Source of the DNA: Thermoactinospora rubra
Lineage (GTDB): Bacteria > Actinomycetota > Actinomycetes > Streptosporangiales > Streptosporangiaceae
NCBI RefSeq assembly: GCF_002093975.1
Contig: NZ_MSZZ01000034.1
Span: 62,001 to 126,000 of the forward strand
Length of the DNA stretch: 64,000 bases
Direction: 5' to 3'
Below are positions 42,436-49,909 of the stretch, one piece after another. Numbering within the stretch: position 1 is the first letter of the stretch; each line of letters starts with the position of its first letter. Under the pieces are notes generated by a model, which did no database searches, was not told where the DNA came from, and saw only the letters and a list, made by a program, of their open reading frames with translations. The translations under genes and the position numbers were made by a program.

Positions 42436-43452
42436 GTGCACACCTTCGACGACATCGTCCTGCCCCTGCTGCCGCCGATTCACCTGCCGCCGGACAGCCG
42501 GCTCGCCGCCGCCGTGCGCGCCACCCCGCTGGCGGCCGACTTCCTGAACCTGCGGGGGCCCCGGGAGCTGGCCGCCCAGGCAGGGCTGGCCGCCGCCGAC
42601 GGCGGGGCGGGGCCCGAGCTTGAGGTGCTGCGCTCGGGGTCCGACGAGGAGGTGCTGCGCCTGTGGTCCGAGGTGTGCTTCCTGGCCGTGCACCCCGACG
42701 AGCTGGGCAGCCGGGACAGCGCCGTGTGGCTGGTGGAGCTGTTCCTGGCCGGTGAGCCGCTGCGCGGGCGCGCCGAGACGCTGGAGCCGCTGGGGCTGGT
42801 GGAGCAGCGGGGTGAGCGGGTCACGCTGACGCCGCTGGGCCGCTGGGCGGCGCGCCACCTCATCGCCGGGCTGTTCGGCCAGGACGTGCCCGTCTTCGGC
42901 TCGCTGGCCGGCCGGGACGCCGCCGCGTTGCTCCACGCGCTGCGCTCCTACCCCGAGGACGAGCGCCGCCAGGAGCTGGCGGGCTGGCTGGAGGGCCGGG
43001 ACCCGGCCAAGGCGGCCCAGGAGATCGCCGGCGCCCTGGCGGAGGCGACCCCGCTGGCGCGCACCGTGGGCATCCAGCTGCTGCACTCGGAGCTGGGGCC
43101 GGAGGGGCGGGGGGCGCTGCGCGGGCTGCTGTCGGCCCCGCGCATCGGCGCTCTGGTGGCGGCGCGGCTCGGCGAGGACCGCGGCTCCTCGGCCGAGGAG
43201 ATCGCGTGGGTGCTGGTGGACATGGCGGCGTCGATCCTGGAGTACGGCGGGGACAGCGAGCAGGTGGCGGAGGCCATGTCGCTCGGCATGGACCCGGGGG
43301 AACTGGCCGAGACCATCCCGATCGTGGCCTTCGGCGGCCATCCGGAGACCGAGCGGGTGCTGCTGGCCCTGCTGGACCGGCATACCGACCCGCGCATCCT
43401 GTCGGCCGCGCGCAAGGCCCTGCGCCGCTTCCGCGGCCTGTCCGAGCGCTGA
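42436..43452 (+). CDS. helical protein of unknown function (possible wHTH plus helical repeats)
   Basis: 338 residues, no membrane segment. The central part (about 95-150: LEPLGLVEQRGERVTLTPLGRWAARHLIAGLFG) looks like a winged-helix unit with a T-x-L-G-x-W segment. The C-terminal half is a series of helices of HEAT-like character (TERVLLALLDRHTDPRILSAARKALRRFRG). Start GTG 42436 follows CAAGAT 6 nt upstream, giving a leaderless layout, and is opposite the GNAT gene. I do not recognise a family. Confidence 0.65.
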   Translation: MHTFDDIVLPLLPPIHLPPDSRLAAAVRATPLAADFLNLRGPRELAAQAGLAAADGGAGPELEVLRSGSDEEVLRLWSEVCFLAVHPDELGSRDSAVWLVELFLAGEPLRGRAETLEPLGLVEQRGERVTLTPLGRWAARHLIAGLFGQDVPVFGSLAGRDAAALLHALRSYPEDERRQELAGWLEGRDPAKAAQEIAGALAEATPLARTVGIQLLHSELGPEGRGALRGLLSAPRIGALVAARLGEDRGSSAEEIAWVLVDMAASILEYGGDSEQVAEAMSLGMDPGELAETIPIVAFGGHPETERVLLALLDRHTDPRILSAARKALRRFRGLSER

Positions 43453-43468
43453 ACTTCGCGGCTCCTCA

Positions 43469-43611
43469 CCGACGTCCCACCCCTTCTCACCCGAGGCTGA
43501 CCACCTCAGGGGTGCGGGAAAGGGAAGGGCGGGCTACTCGCCGACGTCCCCACTCCTCCCACGCGAGGCTGACCACCTCAAGAGTGCGGGAAGACAGGAA
43601 GGGGGCGGGCT
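43469..43611. repeat. about 70-bp imperfect tandem repeat, two copies
   Basis: Copy 1 is 43469-43535 and copy 2 is 43541-43611. Both read CCGACGTCCC..., then GAGGCTGACCACCTCA, GTGCGGGAA and end in GGGCGGGCT, with small indels between. Confidence 0.8.
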
Positions 43612-43632
43612 GCCCGCCTGGCGAGGGCTGCA

Positions 43633-43704
43633 GTGCGAGGCCGGGCCGTAGCGCGAGGCGAGACCGCAGCGCGAGGCGAGAGCGCGGGGCGAGGCGAGAG
43701 CGCG
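43633..43704. repeat. 18-bp tandem repeat, four copies
   Basis: Units 43633-43650, 43651-43668, 43669-43686 and 43687-43704 share the core GCGAGGC; the middle copies read GCGCGAGGCGAGA plus 5 nt. Confidence 0.7.
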
Positions 43705-43770
43705 GGGCGAGGTCGTGCCGAAGGCCCCGCGGCCGTGCGCCGAAGCGAGCAGCCGAAGCCCTACCCCTCT

Positions 43771-43823
43771 TTCCCTCATTGGTTTCCCCCTTCCGCAATG
43801 GTTTCCCCTTTCCCGCATTGGTG
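43771..43823. repeat. 19-20 bp tandem repeat, three copies
   Basis: CATTGGTTTCCCC at 43777-43789 and CAATGGTTTCCCC at 43796-43808, with a truncated copy CATTGGTG from 43816. They are pyrimidine-rich and lie just upstream of the promoter for the gene at 43900. Confidence 0.7.
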
Positions 43824-43899
43824 AGGTGGGGACCTAGGGGGCGGCGGGGTGAGGAAACGGCGAGGCTACGATTCCGCAGATCCCGGTAGGTTGGTCCCC

Positions 43900-44421
43900 A
43901 TGCACGCCATCACCCCGCGCGCCGACGCGGTCCTCGGCGACGTCTTCGGCTGCGAGTGCGGCGCCGTCCTCGCCGATCGCATGGCCGCGGAGCTGCACGC
44001 CGCGGAGAACCACCGCTGCACCACCTGCCTGGGCACCGCGCGAGAGGAACTGGCCGCCGGGCTGGTCCGCGGGTGTTCGGCCTGCGCGGGCACGGGACGG
44101 CGGCGCGAGCAGATCATGTGGCAGCTCGCCCACGAGGAGGCCGAGCAGCGCATCACCGTCACCCTGGTCCGCGACGTGATCGCCGGGTTCGGCGGCCCGT
44201 TCCGCCTGTCGGAGGCGGCCGACGAGGTCCGCGCCAGGCTCGGCCTGCCGGTGGGGCGGCTGCCGGTCGGCCCGCGCGTGCGCGATCTGCTCCTGCAGCT
44301 GCAGATGTGGGGCGAGATCGTCATGGTCTCCGCCCCCGACTTGCTGATCGACGACGTGCCGACCTTCCTGTACGAGGATCCCAGCTGGCAGGTGGTCAGG
44401 ACGCTGCGACCCGGCAGATGA
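43900..44421 (+). CDS. Cys-rich zinc-ribbon-like protein, function unknown
   Basis: 173 residues. The N-terminal 65 contain three Cys pairs: Cys18-x-Cys20 (FGCECG), Cys40-x2-Cys43 (CTTCLGTA) and Cys59-x2-Cys62 (CSACAGTGRR), which recall DnaJ-type CxxCxGxG zinc fingers. The C-terminal part may be a small winged helix (FRLSEAADEVRARLGLPVGRLPVGPRVRDLLLQLQ). TAGGTT is 7 nt before ATG 43900. Its 3' end overlaps the convergent methyltransferase gene by 26 bp. Possibly a nucleic-acid-binding regulator. Confidence 0.7.
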   Translation: MHAITPRADAVLGDVFGCECGAVLADRMAAELHAAENHRCTTCLGTAREELAAGLVRGCSACAGTGRRREQIMWQLAHEEAEQRITVTLVRDVIAGFGGPFRLSEAADEVRARLGLPVGRLPVGPRVRDLLLQLQMWGEIVMVSAPDLLIDDVPTFLYEDPSWQVVRTLRPGR

Positions 44422-45187
44422 CCTCGCCGTGGAGGACGCTCAGCCAGCCGTCCTCCGCCTCGGCCCAGGCCAGCCAGCCCCGCGAGATCCGCCGCAGGTC
44501 GGCCTCGGTGGCCATCCCCATGGCCAGCGCCTGCCCCGCCATGTCGGAGTGCAGGATGCGCTCGGCCCACATCCCACCCCACCACGCCCTGTCCTGCGGC
44601 GTGGCGAAGCACCACGTCGACGACGTGGCCCGCACGTCGGCGAACCCCGCCTCCCGCGCCCACGACAGCAGCCTGCGCCCCGCGTCCGGTTCTCCGCCGT
44701 TGGCGCGGGCCACCCGCTGGTAGAGCGCCATCCACTCCGCCAGCTCGGGCAGGAGCGGATACCACGCGAAGGCGGCGTAGTCGCTGTCGCGCACGGCCAC
44801 GATCCGCCGCGCCACGCGCCCCATCTCCCGCAGCGCCCCCACGGGGTCGGCCACGTGCTGCAGCACCTGGTGGGCGTGGACCACGTCGTAGGAGCCGTCG
44901 GGGAAGCCGAGCGCGTGGACATCGGCCACCGCGAAGTCCACGTTGGCCACGCCCCGCCGTACCGCCTCGGCCCTGGCCAGGTCGAGCGCGTCCGCCTTGA
45001 CCTCCGAGGCGGTCACGTGACGGACCAGGCCCGCCAGGTCGGCCGTGATCGTGCCGGGGCCGCTGCCGACGTCCAGGAGCGTGTCGTCCGGGCGCAGGTG
45101 CGGCAGCAGGTGGGCGGCCGAGTTCTCCGCCGTGCGCCAGCGGTGGGAGCGCAGCACCGACTCGTGGTGCCCGTGGGTGTAGGTCAT
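44396..45187 (-). CDS. class I SAM-dependent methyltransferase (UbiE-like)
   Basis: 263 residues. Motif I TLLDVGSGPGTITADLAGLV, motif post-I VTASEVKADALDLARAEAVR, motif II DFAVADVHALGFPDGSYDVVHAHQVLQHVADP and motif III MGRVARRIVAVRDSD. TAGGGT lies 6 nt before ATG 45187, so leaderless. Substrate unknown. Confidence 0.9.
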   Translation of the reverse strand: MTYTHGHHESVLRSHRWRTAENSAAHLLPHLRPDDTLLDVGSGPGTITADLAGLVRHVTASEVKADALDLARAEAVRRGVANVDFAVADVHALGFPDGSYDVVHAHQVLQHVADPVGALREMGRVARRIVAVRDSDYAAFAWYPLLPELAEWMALYQRVARANGGEPDAGRRLLSWAREAGFADVRATSSTWCFATPQDRAWWGGMWAERILHSDMAGQALAMGMATEADLRRISRGWLAWAEAEDGWLSVLHGEVICRVAAS

Positions 45188-45276
45188 GACCGCACCCTAT
45201 CGCCAATCCCACCATGTGAGCAGAATCGTCTCATTTTGCGAGACATTAATGGCGCCTCCGTGGGCAGGGGCGCGGA

Positions 45277-45696
45277 ATGATACGCAACCTGCTGCGAGGG
45301 GCCGCCGCCGGCAGCATGGCCACCACCGCGATGAGCACCGTCATGCTCGCCGGCGACCGGCTGGGGCTGATGAAGGACCAGCCGCCCCGGCGCATCGTGC
45401 GCCGGGTCTGGGGCCGGACCGGGGAGAAGCCGCTGGCCGCCGCCGCCCACCTCGGGTTCGGCTCGGCGGGCGGCGCGCTGCTGAGCGCGGTGACGCGCGG
45501 CCGCGGCGTGCCCGCGCCCGTCGGCGCCGCCTACGGGCTGGCCATCTGGCTGGCCTCCTACCAGGGCTGGGTGCCGGCCATCGGCGCCATGCCCCCGGCC
45601 CACCGCGACCGTCCCGGCCGTCAGGCCGTCATGATCGCCGCTCACATCGTCTACGGGATCGTGCTCGCGCGATCCTTGAGGAGGGACCGCTCGTGA
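45277..45696 (+). CDS. predicted integral membrane protein, function unknown
   Basis: 139 residues with about three or four hydrophobic segments (LRGAAAGSMATTAMSTVML, AAHLGFGSAGGALLSAV, VGAAYGLAIWLASYQGWVPAI, VMIAAHIVYGIVLARSL). The TGA overlaps the GTG start of the alcohol dehydrogenase gene (GTGA), so the two are translationally coupled. Family not recognised with certainty. Confidence 0.75.
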   Translation: MIRNLLRGAAAGSMATTAMSTVMLAGDRLGLMKDQPPRRIVRRVWGRTGEKPLAAAAHLGFGSAGGALLSAVTRGRGVPAPVGAAYGLAIWLASYQGWVPAIGAMPPAHRDRPGRQAVMIAAHIVYGIVLARSLRRDRS

Positions 45697-46874
45697 AGGC
45701 GCTCACCTGGCACGGAAGACGCGACGTCCGGGTCGAGGAGGTGTCCGACCCGGCCATCAAGGAACCCACCGACGCGATCGTCAAGGTCACCACGTCCGCC
45801 ATCTGCGGCTCCGACCTGCACCTGTACGAGGTGCTGGGGCCGTTCCTGCACGAGGGCGACATCCTGGGCCACGAGGTCATCGGCGTCGTGGAGGAGGTCG
45901 GCTCCGACGTCGGCCAGATCAAGCCCGGCGACCGCGTGGTCGTGCCGTTCAACATCGCCTGCGGCCACTGCTTCATGTGCCAGAAGGAACTGTACGCGCA
46001 GTGCGAGACCACCCAGGTCAAGGAGCACGGCACGGGAGCCGCCCTGTTCGGCTACACCGAGCTCTACGGCTCGGTGCCCGGCGGGCAGGCCGAGTACCTG
46101 CGGGTGCCGCAGGCCCAGTTCGGCCCCGTCAGCGTGCCCGCCGAGGGCCCGGACGAGCGCTTCGTCTACCTGTCGGACGTGCTGCCGACCGCCTGGCAGG
46201 CGGTGGAGTACGCCGACCTGCCGCCCGAGGGCGGCAGCGTCACGGTCTTCGGCCTGGGGCCGATCGGGCAGATGAGCACCCGCATCGCCCGCCACCGGGG
46301 CCACCGCGTCATCGGCGTCGACGGCGTCGACGAACGGCTGGAGATGGCCCGCCGGCACGGCATCGAGGTGCTGGACGCCCGCGAGAGCGGCGTCGCCGAA
46401 CGGATCAAGGACCTCACCGGCGGCCGCGGCACCGACTCGGTCATCGACGCGGTCGGCATGGAGGCCCACGGCTCGCCGGTCGCCAAGCTCGGCCACGCCG
46501 TCACCGGCCTGCTGCCCGACGCGCTGGCCGCGCCGCTCATGCGCACCGCGGGCGTCGACCGGCTGGCCGCGCTGCTGGAGTCCATCGACGCGGTACGGCG
46601 GGGCGGCACGATCTCCGTCGTGGGCGTCTACGGCGGCATGGCCGACCCGCTGCCCATGCTGCGGATCTTCGACAAGGGCATCACGCTGCGCATGGGCCAG
46701 GCCCACGTGCGCCGCTGGATCCCGCACCTGATGCCGCTGGTGCTCGACGAGGCCGACCCGCTGGGCGTCATGGACCTGGCCACGCACAAGCTTCCGCTGG
46801 AGGAGGCGCCGCACGGTTACGAGATCTTCCAGAAGAAGCGCGACGGCGCGATCAAGGTTCTGCTCACCCCGTAG
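45693..46874 (+). CDS. zinc-dependent alcohol dehydrogenase (formaldehyde-dehydrogenase-like MDR)
   Basis: 393 residues. Catalytic zinc ligands are Cys38 (AICGSDLH), His60 and Glu61 (GHEV); structural zinc ligands are Cys90, 93, 96 and 104 (CGHCFMC...C). The NAD-binding loop is VFGLGPIGQMSTRIA, followed by Asp (GVDGVDERLEMARRHG). The extra segment AHGSPVAKLGHAVTGLL is typical of the glutathione-independent formaldehyde dehydrogenase/threonine-dehydrogenase-like branch. It is coupled to the membrane protein upstream. Confidence 0.9.
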   Translation: MKALTWHGRRDVRVEEVSDPAIKEPTDAIVKVTTSAICGSDLHLYEVLGPFLHEGDILGHEVIGVVEEVGSDVGQIKPGDRVVVPFNIACGHCFMCQKELYAQCETTQVKEHGTGAALFGYTELYGSVPGGQAEYLRVPQAQFGPVSVPAEGPDERFVYLSDVLPTAWQAVEYADLPPEGGSVTVFGLGPIGQMSTRIARHRGHRVIGVDGVDERLEMARRHGIEVLDARESGVAERIKDLTGGRGTDSVIDAVGMEAHGSPVAKLGHAVTGLLPDALAAPLMRTAGVDRLAALLESIDAVRRGGTISVVGVYGGMADPLPMLRIFDKGITLRMGQAHVRRWIPHLMPLVLDEADPLGVMDLATHKLPLEEAPHGYEIFQKKRDGAIKVLLTP

Positions 46875-46933
46875 GAAGGTGACAGATTCGTCACCGTGGG
46901 TAGAGGACAGGCCCATCACCTCAAGGAGGCGAC

Positions 46934-47374
46934 ATGACTCCTCCCGCCGCGATGACCAGAAGCCCCATGCAGCTGGCGGCCCTGGTCGTGGGCCTGGCCT
47001 TCCTCCTCGTCGGCGTCCTGGGCTTCATCCCGGGCGTGACCTCCAACATCGGCGAGCTGGAGTTCGCCGGTCACCGGTCCGACGCCATGCTCCTGGGCGT
47101 CTTCGAGGTCTCCATCCTGCACAACATCGTCCACCTCCTGTTCGGCGTGGCGGGCGTCCTGCTGGCCAGGACCTGGGGCGGCGCGCGCGCCTTCCTCGTC
47201 GGAGGCGGCGCGATCTACCTGGTCCTGTGGCTGTACGGCCTGCTGATCCCGCACGACAGCGCGGCCAACTTCGTCCCGGTCAACACGGCCGACAACTGGC
47301 TGCACTTCGCGCTGGGCGCGGTCATGGTCGTGCTCGGCCTGGCGCTCGCGCGCCGCAGGACCGGCGTGCTGTGA
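46934..47374 (+). CDS. DUF4383 domain membrane protein
   Basis: 146 residues with four membrane segments. Typical DUF4383 sequence is LAALVVGLAFLLVGVLGFIPGVT, VFEVSILHNIVHLLFGVAGVLLAR and NTADNWLHFALGAVMVVLGL. The family is common in actinobacteria and has no known function. AAGGAGG precedes the ATG. A hairpin terminator follows. Confidence 0.9.
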   Translation: MTPPAAMTRSPMQLAALVVGLAFLLVGVLGFIPGVTSNIGELEFAGHRSDAMLLGVFEVSILHNIVHLLFGVAGVLLARTWGGARAFLVGGGAIYLVLWLYGLLIPHDSAANFVPVNTADNWLHFALGAVMVVLGLALARRRTGVL

Positions 47375-47392
47375 GCACGCCCGCCCATCACC

Positions 47393-47425
47393 CCGGCCCC
47401 GGGAGGCTCCGCCGACCGGGGCCGG
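47393..47425 (+). terminator. stem-loop after the DUF4383 gene
   Basis: CCGGCCCCGG (47393-47402) pairs perfectly with CCGGGGCCGG (47416-47425) around a 13-nt loop, 19 nt past the stop codon. Confidence 0.6.
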
Positions 47426-47466
47426 CTCCCATGTGCGTGGCTCCCGTATCCGGGTAGCGGGAGGGC

Positions 47467-47883
47467 ATGGCCAAAACCGTAGCGGACATCATGACCGCGC
47501 ATCCCGCGAGCGTCGAGGCCGGCCAGCCGGTCTCCGTCGCCGCGGCGCTCATGCGCGACAACGACACCGGCGCCGTCGTCGTCACCGACAACGGGCGCCT
47601 CAGCGGCATCATCACCGACCGCGACATCGCCGTGCGCGTCGTCGCCGACGATCGCGGTCCCGACACGCCGGTAAGTGAGGCGTGCAGTACCGACCTGGAG
47701 ACCGTCGGCCCCGACACCAGCATCGAGCAGGCCGTCCAGCTCATGCGCGGGCACGCCCTGCGCCGGCTGGTCGTCGTCGAGGAGGGCCGCCCGGCCGGCG
47801 TCGTCAGCCTCGGCGACCTCGCGATCGAGCGCGATCCGGACTCGGCCCTGGCCGACATCTCGGTCGCCGAGGGCAACCAGTGA
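47467..47883 (+). CDS. tandem CBS-domain protein
   Basis: 138 residues: first CBS VADIMTAHPASVEAGQPVSVAAALM with LSGIITDRDIAVRVVADD, second CBS ACSTDLETVGPDTSIEQAVQLM with PAGVVSLGDLAIERDPDS. The architecture is the same as that of 11918-12352; each is a free-standing Bateman module. It is followed closely by an MmcQ/YjbR gene. Confidence 0.9.
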   Translation: MAKTVADIMTAHPASVEAGQPVSVAAALMRDNDTGAVVVTDNGRLSGIITDRDIAVRVVADDRGPDTPVSEACSTDLETVGPDTSIEQAVQLMRGHALRRLVVVEEGRPAGVVSLGDLAIERDPDSALADISVAEGNQ

Positions 47884-47914
47884 TCCTGTCGGACTCGGGG
47901 GCTAGGGTGAGCGC

Positions 47915-48259
47915 ATGGTCACCGTCGAGGACGTGCGGCGGCTGTGCTCCACCCTCCCCCGCTCCTCCGAGCACCTGATCAGGGACAGGGTGAAGTTCCG
48001 CGTCGGCCGCATCGTCTATGTCGCCTTCTCCCGTGACGAGACGATCATGGGCTTCGGCTTCCCCAAGGAGGAGCGCGAGGCGCTGGTCGCCGCCGAGCCG
48101 GAGAAGTTCCTCATGCCCGGCCAGTCCGACCTGCGCTACAACTGGGTGCTGGCCCGGCTGGCCGCCCTGGAGGAGCCGGAGATGCGCGAGCTCGTGGTCG
48201 AGGCCTGGCGGATGTGCGTGCCCAAGAAGGTCTACGCCGACTACGCCAGCCGCCTGTAG
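47915..48259 (+). CDS. MmcQ/YjbR family DNA-binding-fold protein
   Basis: 114 residues typical of the family: TVEDVRRLCSTLPRSSEH, KFRVGRIVYVAFSRDETIMGF, FLMPGQSDLRYNWVLARL and the C-terminal helix ELVVEAWRMCVPKKVYADYA. Function unknown; the fold resembles the C-terminal part of LysR-like nucleic-acid binders. TAGGGT ends 6 nt before the ATG, a clear leaderless promoter. Its 3' end overlaps the convergent serine hydrolase gene by 19 bp. Confidence 0.88.
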   Translation: MVTVEDVRRLCSTLPRSSEHLIRDRVKFRVGRIVYVAFSRDETIMGFGFPKEEREALVAAEPEKFLMPGQSDLRYNWVLARLAALEEPEMRELVVEAWRMCVPKKVYADYASRL

Positions 48260-49092
48260 AGCGCCGCCGTCAGCCGGTTGATCCGCCGGACCGAGTCGTT
48301 CCAGCCGCCGCCCGCGGGGTGGGCGGTCAGCAGCGCCATGATGTAGCGCTCGCCGCGGCCGACCAGCCCCGTGGTGTGCAGCACGGGACGGCCGAGGTCG
48401 GGCACGCGCTCCCGGGCGGCCTTGAGCGCCACCTGGCTGATCGATCCGCCGGCTCCCGCCGCGTCGCCGCCGCAGCGGGCGGGCGGCACGGTGCCGAAGC
48501 CGGACCAGCCCTGCTTGACGGCCCACGGCCGCGGCACGGCGCTGGGGATGCCGAAGGACTGGTCGAACCCGTCGGTGCCGCACTTCGTGGCCGCCCGCAG
48601 GTGGCCGAGGATCGGCTCGCGCACGCGCGGGGCGGCGGCGTCCAGCAGGTAGCGGTAGGTCCGCACCACGTCGGAGGCGCTCAGCGAGCTGTAGCCCCAA
48701 AAGCCCGGCTTGGTGGCGGGCGGCGGGGTGGTGTCGGTCAGGCCCAGCTTGCGAGCCATCCGCGTGACGATCCGCCCCTCGCCGCCCCGGTCCCACAAGG
48801 CCGAGGCGGCGTCGTCGTCGCTGGAGCGCAGCATGGCCTTCAGCAGCCTGGCGTCCGCGGCGGGCACGGTGGGGTGCCGCTCCAGGTAGTCGACGGCGAT
48901 GAGGATCTTGATGACGGAGGCGGAGCGGAACCTGCGGTGCGCGTTGCCGTGCGTCACGATCTTGCCGGTCTGGCGGTCGAAGACCACGTACCCGGCCGTG
49001 GTGCCCGGCGGTGCGGCCGTCGCCGCGCCGGGCTGGAGTGCGGTCAGCAGGGGTACGGCGGCCGCCGCGGCGGCCCAGGTCGTGCGGCGCAT
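48241..49092 (-). CDS. secreted serine hydrolase of the beta-lactamase class A fold
   Basis: 283 residues with an N-terminal signal peptide (MRRTTWAAAAAAVPLLTALQ, Ala-rich cleavage region near ATAAPP). The SxxK motif is SVIK (Ser59-Lys62). The SDN position reads SDD (91-93) and the KTG position reads KQG (AVKQGWSGFG). The altered second and third motifs make a true penicillinase less likely; a cell-wall-associated esterase or DD-peptidase-like role is possible. Confidence 0.85.
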   Translation of the reverse strand: MRRTTWAAAAAAVPLLTALQPGAATAAPPGTTAGYVVFDRQTGKIVTHGNAHRRFRSASVIKILIAVDYLERHPTVPAADARLLKAMLRSSDDDAASALWDRGGEGRIVTRMARKLGLTDTTPPPATKPGFWGYSSLSASDVVRTYRYLLDAAAPRVREPILGHLRAATKCGTDGFDQSFGIPSAVPRPWAVKQGWSGFGTVPPARCGGDAAGAGGSISQVALKAARERVPDLGRPVLHTTGLVGRGERYIMALLTAHPAGGGWNDSVRRINRLTAALYRRLA

Positions 49093-49175
49093 CCCGCTTT
49101 CTTACCAGATTTGGCGATCAGTCCGGCAGCACACCCGGTGCCTTCCGGCTCAGGGCCGCGGCCGACAATGGGACG

Positions 49176-49865
49176 ATGAGCGAGTTTCCCGAGGCGCCGT
49201 CGCCCGCGTTCCTGTTCGACCTCGACGGCACGCTGATCGACAGCGTCTACCAGCACGTCATCGCCTGGCGCGCCGCGCTGTCCGGGCTGGGCATCGACCT
49301 GTCGGTGTGGCGCATCCACCGGCGCATCGGCATGAGCGGCGGGCTGTTCGTCACCGCGCTGCTGCGGGAGACCGGGCTCAAGCTGACCCCCGAGCAGATC
49401 GAGGACCTGCAGGCCGCCCACGCCGACGCCTACCTGGAGCAGGCCGGCTCGGTCCGCCCGCTGCCCGGCGCGAGCGAGCTGCTGGCCGAGCTGAGCGACA
49501 GGGGCGTGCCGTGGGCGATCGCCACCAGCGGGTATGCGCGGACCGCCCGGCTGGCCCTGGACATGCTGGGCCTGCCGGAGGACACCCCGATGATCACCCG
49601 GGACCTGGTCCGGCGGGCCAAGCCCGACCCCGACCTGTTCCTGGCCGGCGCGGCGCTGTTGCGCGTCGATCCGCGTGCGTCCATGGTGGTCGGCGACAGC
49701 GTGTGGGACCTGCTGGCCGCCCGCCGCGCCGGGGCGCTGGGCGTCGGCCTGCTGTCGGGCGGCTACGGGCGGGACGAACTCGAACGGTCGGGGGCGTTCC
49801 GGGTCTATGCCGACCCGGCCGACATGTTGCGCCGGCTGGACGAGCTGGGCGTGCGTTTCGAGTGA
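49176..49865 (+). CDS. HAD-superfamily phosphatase (CbbY/phosphoglycolate-like)
   Basis: 229 residues. Motif I FLFDLDGTLID, motif II AIATSGYART, motif III K in RRAKPDPDLFL and motif IV SMVVGDSVWDLLAA are all present, with a helical cap between I and II. Such enzymes hydrolyse phosphoesters or act as phosphoglucomutases. GACAAT lies 6 nt before ATG 49176. It precedes the gnd-like gene by 44 nt on the same strand. Confidence 0.9.
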   Translation: MSEFPEAPSPAFLFDLDGTLIDSVYQHVIAWRAALSGLGIDLSVWRIHRRIGMSGGLFVTALLRETGLKLTPEQIEDLQAAHADAYLEQAGSVRPLPGASELLAELSDRGVPWAIATSGYARTARLALDMLGLPEDTPMITRDLVRRAKPDPDLFLAGAALLRVDPRASMVVGDSVWDLLAARRAGALGVGLLSGGYGRDELERSGAFRVYADPADMLRRLDELGVRFE

Positions 49866-49909
49866 CGTTTTGCGTGAACTCCTGACCGACGGACTGCGTA
49901 GGAGCAGAC

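Larger units (their letters stand above)
43453..43899. other. repeat-dense intergenic spacer
   Basis: This 447-bp interval holds three separate tandem-repeat systems (listed as features) and no convincing gene. A minus-strand open frame at 43487-43798 simply translates the 18-bp repeats. It ends in the leaderless promoter of the next gene: TAGGTT at 43887-43892, 7 nt before ATG 43900. Confidence 0.6.

Noticed and set aside
43487-43798. Minus-strand 103-codon frame with RSRLAP/RSRLAL repeats
   Set aside because: It is only the translation of the 18-bp DNA repeats, with no other protein feature and no ribosome-binding site.
48241-49092. Beta-lactamase resistance gene
   Set aside because: SxxK is present but the SDN and KTG motifs are altered, so I call it only a serine hydrolase of that fold.
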